Shown: positions 8,538 to 16,416 of the stretch, piece by piece
How the letters are laid out: every line of letters starts with the position of its first letter
Numbering within the stretch: the stretch's first letter is position 1
NCBI RefSeq assembly: GCF_019400745.1
Contig: NZ_WJIB01000003.1
Span: forward strand, 372,001 to 436,000
Reading direction: 5' to 3'
Length of the DNA stretch: 64,000 nucleotides
Source: Cohnella sp. CFH 77786
Lineage (GTDB): Bacteria > Bacillota > Bacilli > Paenibacillales > Paenibacillaceae
Made by a program: the position numbers and the translations under genes
Notes under the pieces: model-generated
What the model was told of the DNA's origin: nothing
Seen by the model: the letters and a program-made list of their open reading frames with translations, nothing else
Databases searched by the model: none

Positions 8538-8776
8538 ATGATGTCAGCGATTGCCTATTTGAACTTAGATGGAGTTGCAGAACAAGCGATTGCATTTTGA
8601 ATATGATCATGGAGTCTTCTATCGCATTCCCGGGAGGAAAGATCATGATGTCGGATCTGCTGCCTTCCATGAAGAGCGTAACAGGCGAGTTAGCAAAAGG
8701 AAACAACGTATGGATTAGTCTAGTGATCGAGGATAAACAAAAATTTGGAAGAGTACTTTGCTCATTTATTGCTTAA
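8538..8776 (+). pseudogene. Broken PhnB-like VOC (glyoxalase-fold) gene
   Basis: A strong ribosome site (AAGGAGG) leads into MMSAIAYLNLDGVAEQAIAF, the classical start of PhnB-type VOC proteins, then an in-frame TGA. After a frame change the family's second half appears: FPGGKIMMSDLLPSM, then GNNVWISLVIEDKQK, ending at 8776. About half of the normal ~140 residues is missing from the middle. It is inactive as read. Confidence 0.75.
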
Positions 8777-9217
8777 AAAACGTTATATACATTTTCGCAT
8801 TCTTTTACGGTCGGCTCATAAAAACAGTGAAGCTTGTATCGTCCTACGATCGGCTGATTATACCAGTTCGGGGGACATGGCTGAGGAGCCGCGGCCGTTC
8901 CCGGACGAAAATACCAGAGGGAGAATTTGGCCGGCCAATGACGCTCCCCATTCACGGCCCGCCGTGCCAGACGGCGTACTTTGTCTTTAGCCTTTTGGTA
9001 AAACATCCCGTGAAGCAGAGCTTCAAACGCATGCGGCTGGTTGATCATTTTGGGGAATGGTCCGGATTCCTTTGAAGTCGGAGCAATTCGCTCTTATTCG
9101 ATTAATGCCGACATTGCCAGCAAGGAGCATCCCCAATTCGCCTTCACCTTCAGCTTCGGCTCTAAGCAACCTTGCCAACATGTCAATATCACTGTTCCTG
9201 GCTTTTACGACTGCCAT
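8773..9217 (-). pseudogene. cwlJ: cwlJ-like spore cortex hydrolase, single-base frameshift
   Basis: Two frames together make one SleB/CwlJ hydrolase. The first part starts at 9217 (AAAGGGGTGA ribosome site) and runs MAVVKARNSDIDMLARLLRAEAEGEG... to FKGIRTIPQ. The second part continues with MINQPHAFEALLHGMFYQKA, RRLARRAVNGERHWPAKFSL, WYNQPIVGRYKLHCFYEP and ends ECENVYNVF. The catalytic Glu region (RAEAEGE) and all later family blocks are present. One surplus base in the A-run near 9045-9052 breaks the frame. In Bacillus, CwlJ degrades spore cortex peptidoglycan during germination. A true mutation and a sequencing error cannot be told apart here. Confidence 0.8.
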
Positions 9218-9273
9218 CGGCTCACCCCTTTAGATGACTCTAGGCACATCATATTTTGGATGCAAAGGATAGG

Positions 9274-10692
9274 TTACGATGCCCTTATGAGATGAGGCAG
9301 CTTGATCCGAAACGCCGTTTCCACGTTCGGCGTACTGTTCATCTCAATGCTGCCCTGGTGGGCTTCGGCGATGTCCTTGACAATGGCCAGACCAATCCCC
9401 AATCCTTCTCCCTTTCTTCCGCGATCCACCCGGTAAAAGCGCTCGAATATTTGCGCTTGATGTTCCGGAGGAATCCCTTTGCCCTTGTCCTTCACAATTA
9501 CGTTTACGGATTGTTCATCCGCTGTCAGCTGGATGCCGAGATATCGTCCATCCTTCCCATAACGGATCGCATTATCAAGAAGATTTCTTAATGCCCTTTC
9601 CATAAGAGGCGCATCCATAGAGAGATAAATATCCTCATCCGGGACCTCGACATCAAACTGAAAGGGTTCTCCATCGAATATCATGATATATTCAGCCGCA
9701 ATTTTGCGAATGAGCTCGGATAAATTGTGATTTTCCAGATGGATGGCCATACCGTCCGCATCTTGGCGGGAGATGTCCAGCATTTGATCCAGCAGCTTAT
9801 CCATATACCTGCAACGTTGAAGGATGATTTTGGCTCTGGCTTGAAGCTCTTGCTGGTCTTGATAATTTCCGGTACGAATCATTTCCGCATAACCGAGCAT
9901 CGTGGTCAGAGGAGTTCGCAGATCATGCGACAGATTGGATAGCAGGAGCTTGCGCTTGCTCTCGAACTGTTGAATTTCCGCGAATTGAGCTCGGATCCGA
10001 TGCGCCATGGAATTATAATGCTGCGTAAGCTGGCCAAGCTCGTCTTTGGATGAATCCTTCAATTCGACAACGGGAGAATCGCTCTGGATACTCAGTTGAT
10101 TCAACGCCTTGTTTAACTTGCGTATTCTTCTATTGATGACAGAGAAAAACCATAAGGCCAGCAAGAAAGGTATGGAAAACGATAGAATCAGCGGAACAAC
10201 CAGCGTTAACAACGATGACAGCTTGCGAACGAAAAAATACATCTCGCCTTGCTTCATCGCGGAGGCCGGAATGCTCAGGAGCAAGAAATACGACTGTCCG
10301 TCCTTGGCTGCTGGCGTAAGGATACGGATGTCTTCTCCAGATAAGTAGCTCTTGGGCATATTCTGCATGAGCATCGCCAAGTCATGGAATGTAAATGTCG
10401 GATTGAGTCCCGCCGTATCATAGATGGACTGTCCTTTATCGTCAAGCCACACCAATCGAATGGCGGGGTGATCTGCGTGCGCCCGATCCAAGGTTTGCTT
10501 CAGTACGTCTATGTCCAATTTAGGCTGTTCCTGTATCGAGTCCACAATGGATTGCGCGAGCGGATTTAACTGAAACAGCGCGTATCCTTTATTCGCTGCC
10601 TTCCCGATCCAGACTGACGTAAATCCGAAAACCACCATACTCATCGCGGCGCTAAGCACAAGCAATAGCCAAAGCTTGGTTCGTAATTTCAT
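9274..10692 (-). CDS. Two-component sensor histidine kinase
   Basis: 472 residues from ATG 10690-10692, overlapping the regulator's stop as ATGA. Helix 1 at about 7-28, an extracytoplasmic sensor of ~130 residues (31-158), helix 2 about 160-184, HAMP about 185-240, HisKA with His256 in LSNLSHDLRTPLT, then HATPase boxes (LLDNAIRYGKDGR, GKGIPPEH, GEGLGIGLAI). The size and layout resemble BaeS/PhoR-type envelope sensors. The most likely targets are the genes that share the TTAAGATTTC promoter repeat (11.5, 11.9 and 16.3 kb). Confidence 0.9.
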   Translation of the reverse strand: MKLRTKLWLLLVLSAAMSMVVFGFTSVWIGKAANKGYALFQLNPLAQSIVDSIQEQPKLDIDVLKQTLDRAHADHPAIRLVWLDDKGQSIYDTAGLNPTFTFHDLAMLMQNMPKSYLSGEDIRILTPAAKDGQSYFLLLSIPASAMKQGEMYFFVRKLSSLLTLVVPLILSFSIPFLLALWFFSVINRRIRKLNKALNQLSIQSDSPVVELKDSSKDELGQLTQHYNSMAHRIRAQFAEIQQFESKRKLLLSNLSHDLRTPLTTMLGYAEMIRTGNYQDQQELQARAKIILQRCRYMDKLLDQMLDISRQDADGMAIHLENHNLSELIRKIAAEYIMIFDGEPFQFDVEVPDEDIYLSMDAPLMERALRNLLDNAIRYGKDGRYLGIQLTADEQSVNVIVKDKGKGIPPEHQAQIFERFYRVDRGRKGEGLGIGLAIVKDIAEAHQGSIEMNSTPNVETAFRIKLPHLIRAS

Positions 10693-11375
10693 AAGCCAAC
10701 TCCTGTTAACCGGTATCCAACGCCGCGAACCGTTTGTATTTCCCACGATGACTGAGCCCGTTCCAACAGTTTGCGTAACCGACTCATAAAAACGCTTAAG
10801 TTATTATCGTCATAACGTTCATGTTGCCAAACTTGTTGATAGATTTCGAGCTTCGTCATCACCTGATCGGGATTGCGCATGAAGAGCTGCATCAGATCGC
10901 ACTCTACGAAAGTTAAGGAAATCTTCTCGTTATGAATAAGCAGCGTGTAATTATCGACATCCAGAATCATAGGGTTCAGACGAATGACGACGGAAGCGTG
11001 ACTGGATTTCGGATACCGTCTGCGCAGAACGGCTTGAATGCGGGCCATTAACTCCATGGGACTAAAGGGCTTCGTCATATAATCGTCGGCCCCGAGTCCA
11101 AGCGTCAAGATCTTATCTTGTTCCTGTCTTCTTGCGCTGACCACGATCGTGAGAGTGTCTAATCTGCGATTGTTCAAGTAGCGCAGCACCTCGAACCCGC
11201 TCTGGTCATCCATCATGAGATCAAGAATGATGACATCCACATGCTCCGACTCCAGCCGATCAATCGCTTGTCGTCCGGACTCGGCTTCAAGTGCATGCAT
11301 TCCCGATTGTTCGATATGGGTGCGGATCAGTTCTCGGATTTGCGGATCGTCATCGACGACGAGAATTCGTTCCAT
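10689..11375 (-). CDS. OmpR/PhoB-family response regulator
   Basis: 228 residues. Receiver: VVDDD acidic pocket, Asp52 in IILDLMM, and Lys in MTKPFS. Winged-helix C-terminus: LTFVECDLMQLFM, then a recognition-helix region and GVGYRLTG. OmpR-type regulators bind tandem direct repeats with 10-11 bp spacing, which is what lies upstream of the three promoters to its right. The nearest of these starts about 90 bp from this gene's start codon, so that site may also influence this gene's own expression. Confidence 0.9.
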   Translation of the reverse strand: MERILVVDDDPQIRELIRTHIEQSGMHALEAESGRQAIDRLESEHVDVIILDLMMDDQSGFEVLRYLNNRRLDTLTIVVSARRQEQDKILTLGLGADDYMTKPFSPMELMARIQAVLRRRYPKSSHASVVIRLNPMILDVDNYTLLIHNEKISLTFVECDLMQLFMRNPDQVMTKLEIYQQVWQHERYDDNNLSVFMSRLRKLLERAQSSWEIQTVRGVGYRLTGVGL

Positions 11376-11467
11376 TATTGATTGTCGTCACCGCCCAAAT
11401 ATTAGTATAGCTCGATCATAGCACGGGCCGCGATTCTTGTCATTTGAACGGCGATGATGTCGAATCG

Positions 11468-11509
11468 TTAAGATTTCATTAAGATTTCCACGAAAGAAGT
11501 GTTGATAAT
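11468..11509 (+). promoter_or_regulatory. Promoter with tandem 11-bp repeat, copy 1 (damaged -10)
   Basis: TTAAGATTTCA (11468-11478) is followed at once by TTAAGATTTCC (11479-11489). The -10 is GATAAT at 11504-11509, two bases shorter than the matching region of copy 3 (GATATAAT), leaving a 14-bp gap rather than 16. The ATG of the cNMP gene lies only 6 bp after it. The promoter is probably weakened. Confidence 0.65.
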
Positions 11510-11515
11510 TATCGA

Positions 11516-11869
11516 ATGAAAATCACGAGAATGAAGATGTTCCATGGCTTATCTAATATCGAACTGGCAAAACTGTTGGGAAAGTTGGATAAGTTGCAGC
11601 TTGCTTCAGGCGATACCTTGTTCGAACAAGGCGATCACGGCGAATCGATGTATCTTAACGAAAAAGGGAAAATCGAGTTTTACTCCCAAAAAAATGATGC
11701 CAGACAGCCGCTTGCCTTCTTGATGGAGGGAGACAGTCTGGGCGAAATGGCGCTAATCACGGGAGAAGCCCGAAGTTCAACCGCCGTGGCCGCAGAGCAT
11801 TCGGACTTGGTCGCCGTCGAGGATCATGATATATTCCACCGCGATTTGCGGATAGGTCGAATCTATTAA
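11516..11869 (+). pseudogene. Truncated cyclic-nucleotide-binding domain protein
   Basis: 117 residues. Residues ~7-100 are a cNMP-binding (CAP_ED) beta-roll: MFHGLSNIELAKLLGKL, SGDTLFEQGD, then GDSLGEMALITGEARSSTA, the phosphate-cassette region. The fold needs about 15 more residues and usually a C-terminal helix or DNA-binding domain. Instead the frame runs into bases that resemble the reverse complement of the neighbouring histidine kinase gene, then stops. The -10 lies so near the ATG that initiation at M6 or M8, or a leaderless message, must be considered. No ribosome site is visible. Most likely a recombination remnant. Confidence 0.6.
11817..11865 (-). other. Antisense fragment resembling the histidine kinase gene
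   Basis: On the minus strand this stretch reads PQIAVEYIMILDGDQ, matching RKIAAEYIMIFDGEP in the kinase gene around 9666-9718; the DNA keeps a shared CATGATATATTC block. It replaces the 3' end of the cNMP-binding gene, so a piece of a related kinase gene was probably joined here by recombination. Confidence 0.5.
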
Positions 11870-11909
11870 GATTTCATTAAGACTTCCGCAAAAGAGCGGT
11901 TGGTATAAT
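11866..11909 (+). promoter_or_regulatory. Promoter with tandem 11-bp repeat, copy 2
   Basis: TTAAGATTTCA (11866-11876) and TTAAGACTTCC (11877-11887) stand in tandem, and after 16 bp there is TATAAT (11904-11909). There is no good -35, as expected for promoters activated by an OmpR-type regulator. It drives the 1422-residue surface protein. Confidence 0.75.
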
Positions 11910-11953
11910 TTTTTCATATATGAAGGAGAAATCTGGGGAGATGTGGGGAATCG

Positions 11954-14900
11954 ATGCTGGTGACAAATGAATCGATAGCAAGCTTGAATTCTACCAAAAA
12001 GGAACGCAGGGGCTGGAAGCTCCAACGCGAGCAACGGGTTGCGGCGCTAATTCGCATGATGATTGCTTTCGCACTGCTGTTTCCGACTTTGCTTCCGGCA
12101 GCGCAACCGGCTTCGGCAGATACGAGATTGAATGCCGTGGCGGCGGGGACGACTCCTGAGGCAGTTGCGGTGAATCCGGTGACGAACAAAATCTATGTCG
12201 CCAATCGTAATAGCAATAACGTGACGGTCATAGACGGCGCGAGAAACGCGACGACGACGGTAACCGCGGGAACCAATCCTCGGACAGTCGCGGTGAATCC
12301 GGTGACGAACAAAATCTATGTCGCCAATTATGGCAGCAACGACGTGACGATCATTGACGGCGCGAGCAACACGACGACGACGGTATCGGTGGGAACGAAT
12401 CCTCGGACAGTCGCGGTGAATCCGGTGACGAACAAAATCTATGTCGCCAATTATGGCAGCGCCAATGTGACGGTCATTGACGGCGCGAGCAACACGACGA
12501 CGACGGTAGGTGCGGGAACCGGTCCTTGGGCAGTCGCGGTGAATCCGGTGACGAACAAAATCTATGTCTCCAATTACGACAGCGACAACGTGACGGTCAT
12601 TGACGGCGCGACCAACGCGACGACGACGGTAACAGCGGGAGACAGTCCTGTGGCAATCTCGGTGAATCCGGTGGCGAACAAAATCTATGTCGCCAATTTT
12701 GATAGCGACAACGTGACGGTCATTGACGGCGCGAGCAACGGGAAGATGACGGTAAACGCGGGATCGAATCCTCGGGCAGTCGCTGTGAACCCGGTCACGA
12801 ACAAAATCTATGTCGCCAATAGTGGCAGCGACAACGTGACGGTCATAGACGGCGCGAGCAATGCGACGACGACGGTAAACGCGGGATCGAATCCTCGGGC
12901 AGTCGCTGTGAACCCGGTCACGAACAAAATCTATGTCGCCAATAATGGCAGCGCCAACGTGACGGTCATAGACGGCGCAAGCAATACGACGACGACAGTA
13001 TCGGCGGGAACGGCTCCTGAGGCAATCTCGGTGAATCCGGTGACGAACAAAATCTATGTCGCCAATCGCGGCAGTAATAACGTGACGGTCATTGACGGCG
13101 CGAGCAACGCGACGACGACGGTAGGGGCGGGAACGATTCCTCGTGCAGTCGCGGTGAATCCGGTGACGAACAAAATCTATGTCGCCAATCGTGACAGTAA
13201 TAGCGTGACGGTCATTGACGGTGCGAGCAATGCGACGATGACGGTAGGGGTGGGAACGAGTCCTGCGGCAGTCGCTGTGAATCCGGTGACGAACAAAATC
13301 TATGTCGCCAATCAAAACGGCTACAACGTGACAGTCATTGACGGCGCGAGCAACACGACCACGACGGTAGCGGCGGCGGGGATCTATCCGTTGGCAGTCG
13401 CTGTGAATCCGGTGACGAACAAAATCTATGTCGCCAATTATGGCAGCAACGACGTGACGGTCATTGACGGCGCGAGCAACGCGACGACGACGGTGGGGGC
13501 GGGAACGAATCCTGCGGCAGTCGCGGTGAATCCGGTGACGAACAAAATCTATGTCGCCAATCAAAACGGCTACAACGTGACAGTCATTGACGGCGCGAGC
13601 AACACGACGACGACGGTAGGGGCGGGAACGAGTCCTCTAGCAGTCGCTGTGAATCCGGTGACGAACAAAATCTATGTCGCCAATCGTGGCAGCGCCAGTG
13701 GCAGCGCCAACGTGACGGTCATTGACGGCGAGAGCAACACGACGACGACGGTAGCGGCGGGAAGGTTTCCTGATGCAATCGCTGTGAATCCGGTGACGAA
13801 TAAAATCTATGTCGCCAATCGTGTGAGCGCCAACGTGACGGTCATTGACGGCGAGAGCAACACGACGACGACGGTAGCGGCGGGATCCGGTCCTTGGGCT
13901 GTCGCGGTAAATCCGGTGACGAACAAAATCTATGTCGCCAATTATGGCAGCAACGACGTGACGGTCATTGACGGCGCGAGCAACGCGACGACGACGGTAG
14001 GTGCGGGAACCGCTCCTTGGGCAGTCGCGGTGAATCCGGTGACGAACAAAATCTATGTCTCCAATAATAGCAGCGCCAACGTGACCGTCATTGACGGCGC
14101 CGGGCGTACAACGAATCCGCTGTCTGTAACGATTACGCCGCTTGTCGGCGATGTCGCCTACGGTACGGAAGCCACCGTTACGTTCGCGGTTTACAACGGC
14201 TACAGCCCGAACGCATCGGTGGTACAGGCTGTCTATTTCCAGTTGGACAGTACGGATGGGAATTGGAGTCCCGCAACTTCGACGGCAGGCGATTGGACGG
14301 GAACCGTAACGTCATTAACGCCCGGCGAACATGTGATTTATGCAGTAGCGTTAGAGGCGCAGGAGGTTGGAGCTCCGGCAGGAGTAGCCGCCGCCTATTC
14401 ATTTATCGTTTTGCCTGACAACACGATCAGTCCGGCAAGCGCAAGCTTCGACAAATACGCCGGAGCGACCGCGAATACGGATGTAACGACCGCGTTGACG
14501 CTGCATTACAATACGCTTGCCAGCATTTCCGACGGCCTGACGACCCTTGCGCCGGGTACGGATTATACCGTATCGGGCAATACGGTAACGATCAAGAAGG
14601 CGTACTTGGCGGCACAGCCGGTCGGCACAACAACCTTGACATTCGCGTTCAGCGCCGGAACGCCGCAAACGCTAGCGATTGCGGTGAGCGATACAACGCC
14701 GAACAGCACGATTAGCCCTACGACGGGCAATTTTGACAAATTTGCCGGAACGGTGGCAAACGCGGATGTATCGACGACGTTGACGCTGAACGGCAACACG
14801 CTGACAAGCATATCCAACGGCGCGACGCCTTTAGTGTCGGGAACGGACTATACCGTAACGGGAAGCACGGTAACGATCAAGAAAGCGTACTTGGCGGCAC

Positions 14901-16222
14901 GGCCGGTCGGCACAGCAACCTTGACGTTCACGTTCAGCGCCGGAGCGGCACAGACGCTTGCGGTAACGGTAAGCGATACGACGCCTACAAATATAAACAG
15001 GGATAGAGACTCAACGCCCACCGTCACCAATCCGGTCATCGACCAGAACGGTGTAGCGCTTAATACGGATAAAATAGACACGACGAAGCCGTCCGTCACG
15101 CTTGAGGTGACGCCAAAGGATGGCGTAGCTTACGTGAGCCTGCCTGCCAGCATTTTAACGACCTTTGAAGGCAAGAACGCTACTTTCATTATCGAGATCA
15201 AGACGCCGTACGGCAACTATCGCGTCCCGGTGAACCTGGCATCCTTGATTCCAGGGCTAGAAGGCTTACTAGCTAAGAACAACCTGAAAGCCGAAGACAT
15301 CAGCTTCAAGATTTCGTTGACCGACAAGTCCGGCGACGAGAACATGCAAGCGGCGCTGGAGAGCGGCTTGCCGGACGGCAAGGTGCTGGGCGCGATCGTC
15401 GATTTTCATATCGAGATCATCAACGCGAAGACAGGGCAATCGATCGGAATAGCTGATCGGTTCAGCCAAGCGCTCACAAGAGTTATTCCGCTGCCGATGA
15501 GCATGACCGAAATGCCGGCGCAATGGGGCGCGTTCCGGTATAACGAAACGATGAAGAAGTTTGAGTTCATCCCAGCCACTCATGTCAAGATCGACGGCGT
15601 CTGGTACGTGATGATTAGCTCCTATTCCAACAGCGTGTACGTTGTGGCGGAAAATGCGCTGAGCTTTACCGATGTGCAGAAGCATTGGGCGAAGTCGTGG
15701 GTCGAGATGGCGGCAGCGAAAGGTCTTGTGGAAGGGGTTGGCGGCGGAAGGTATAACCCTGACAAAGCCGTGACCCGAGCGGAATTTGCCGCCATGCTCG
15801 TCCGGGCTTTGGGACGGGGTGCCGCCTACGTCGGCAGTGCGGTGCCGTATGAAGATGTCCGTCCAGACGCGTGGTATTTTGGAGCCGTGGGAGCAGCGAA
15901 GGAGCTTGGACTGCTGGATTTCGCGAGCGGCAACCGATTCAAGCCCGATCAACCCATCACTCGGGAAGAAATGGCAAGTATGCTGGCCGCGGTGATTCAA
16001 CTCGAAAAAATGCCGGTATCCAATGATTTCGCAAGCTTGAGCGGGTACAAGGATATTGAAAGAGCAGATGCTGCCTATCTGGAGAACATTCGCCTGATGA
16101 TCAAGCTTAAAATCATGGCAGGTACAGGAGCGAAAACATTCGATCCTAAGGGGGCAACGACACGCGCACAAGCGGCGGTCGTCTTGATCAGGACACTGCA
16201 CACGCTTGGATGGATGGATTAA
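11954..16222 (+). CDS. Giant surface protein: 16 YVTN propeller repeats, two CBM_X2, three SLH domains
   Basis: 1422 residues. A long signal peptide (hydrophobic core about 33-50, ...PASA). Residues ~67-725 hold 16 nearly identical ~41-residue YVTN/beta-propeller repeats (AVAVNPVTNKIYVAN...NVTVIDG). Then come an Ig-like domain (~720-820), two CBM_X2-type domains (~826-912 and 921-1010, each with SGxTVTIKKAYLA), a ~220-residue domain of unknown type shared with the next gene, and three SLH modules (~1237-1415) that anchor to pyruvylated wall polymer. The start was chosen at ATG 11954 with GGGGAATCG before it. The promoter carries the response-regulator-like repeat. Probably an adhesin or matrix protein; ligand unknown. 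Confidence 0.88.
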   Translation: MLVTNESIASLNSTKKERRGWKLQREQRVAALIRMMIAFALLFPTLLPAAQPASADTRLNAVAAGTTPEAVAVNPVTNKIYVANRNSNNVTVIDGARNATTTVTAGTNPRTVAVNPVTNKIYVANYGSNDVTIIDGASNTTTTVSVGTNPRTVAVNPVTNKIYVANYGSANVTVIDGASNTTTTVGAGTGPWAVAVNPVTNKIYVSNYDSDNVTVIDGATNATTTVTAGDSPVAISVNPVANKIYVANFDSDNVTVIDGASNGKMTVNAGSNPRAVAVNPVTNKIYVANSGSDNVTVIDGASNATTTVNAGSNPRAVAVNPVTNKIYVANNGSANVTVIDGASNTTTTVSAGTAPEAISVNPVTNKIYVANRGSNNVTVIDGASNATTTVGAGTIPRAVAVNPVTNKIYVANRDSNSVTVIDGASNATMTVGVGTSPAAVAVNPVTNKIYVANQNGYNVTVIDGASNTTTTVAAAGIYPLAVAVNPVTNKIYVANYGSNDVTVIDGASNATTTVGAGTNPAAVAVNPVTNKIYVANQNGYNVTVIDGASNTTTTVGAGTSPLAVAVNPVTNKIYVANRGSASGSANVTVIDGESNTTTTVAAGRFPDAIAVNPVTNKIYVANRVSANVTVIDGESNTTTTVAAGSGPWAVAVNPVTNKIYVANYGSNDVTVIDGASNATTTVGAGTAPWAVAVNPVTNKIYVSNNSSANVTVIDGAGRTTNPLSVTITPLVGDVAYGTEATVTFAVYNGYSPNASVVQAVYFQLDSTDGNWSPATSTAGDWTGTVTSLTPGEHVIYAVALEAQEVGAPAGVAAAYSFIVLPDNTISPASASFDKYAGATANTDVTTALTLHYNTLASISDGLTTLAPGTDYTVSGNTVTIKKAYLAAQPVGTTTLTFAFSAGTPQTLAIAVSDTTPNSTISPTTGNFDKFAGTVANADVSTTLTLNGNTLTSISNGATPLVSGTDYTVTGSTVTIKKAYLAARPVGTATLTFTFSAGAAQTLAVTVSDTTPTNINRDRDSTPTVTNPVIDQNGVALNTDKIDTTKPSVTLEVTPKDGVAYVSLPASILTTFEGKNATFIIEIKTPYGNYRVPVNLASLIPGLEGLLAKNNLKAEDISFKISLTDKSGDENMQAALESGLPDGKVLGAIVDFHIEIINAKTGQSIGIADRFSQALTRVIPLPMSMTEMPAQWGAFRYNETMKKFEFIPATHVKIDGVWYVMISSYSNSVYVVAENALSFTDVQKHWAKSWVEMAAAKGLVEGVGGGRYNPDKAVTRAEFAAMLVRALGRGAAYVGSAVPYEDVRPDAWYFGAVGAAKELGLLDFASGNRFKPDQPITREEMASMLAAVIQLEKMPVSNDFASLSGYKDIERADAAYLENIRLMIKLKIMAGTGAKTFDPKGATTRAQAAVVLIRTLHTLGWMD
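12152..14110 (+). repeat. Tandem 123-bp coding repeats (16 units)
   Basis: Each unit codes for one YVTN repeat of about 41 residues. Unit 10 has one extra residue and unit 13 has four (a GSAS-type insertion), always in frame. Units 10 and 12 share the rare NQNGYNV version, and units 2, 11 and 15 share YGSND, which suggests duplication of blocks of units and gene conversion. The repeat also keeps a long antisense frame open, which is an artefact of codon use. Confidence 0.9.
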
Positions 16223-16267
16223 TAAGGCGCACTTCGTGCATCATTCATTAAAGGGAACAAAAGCAGG

Positions 16268-16304
16268 GCCTATCGCAAATCTTGCGGTAGGCTCATCTAT
16301 TTTT
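16268..16304 (+). terminator. Rho-independent terminator
   Basis: GCCTATCGCAA (16268-16278) pairs with TTGCGGTAGGC (16282-16292) across ATC, followed by a T-rich tail ending TTTTT. It closes the first SLH gene, so the second gene relies on its own promoter. Confidence 0.8.
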
Positions 16305-16327
16305 CAATGACGATGATGTCGAATCCG

Positions 16328-16371
16328 TTAAGATTCCATTAAGATTTCCACGTAAGAAGTGTTGATATAAT
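16328..16371 (+). promoter_or_regulatory. Promoter with tandem 11-bp repeat, copy 3
   Basis: TTAAGATTCCA (16328-16338) and TTAAGATTTCC (16339-16349) stand in tandem, with TATAAT (16366-16371) 16 bp further on. About 70 bp around it match copy 1 (GATGATGTCGAATC...CACG/TAAGAAGTGTTGATA), so the whole control segment was duplicated. Confidence 0.75.
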
Positions 16372-16416
16372 TTCCATGTGGAGGAAGCAGATTTGATTGG
16401 AGAGGAACACCGAAGG

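Noticed and set aside
12047..13564. Long open frame (505 codons) antisense to the YVTN repeats
   Set aside because: It is a shadow of the repeat: each unit yields the same His/Arg/Asp-rich block, with no ribosome site and no known protein character.
12152..14110. CRISPR array
   Set aside because: The regular 123-bp spacing comes from in-frame protein repeats; there are no unique spacers and no cas genes.
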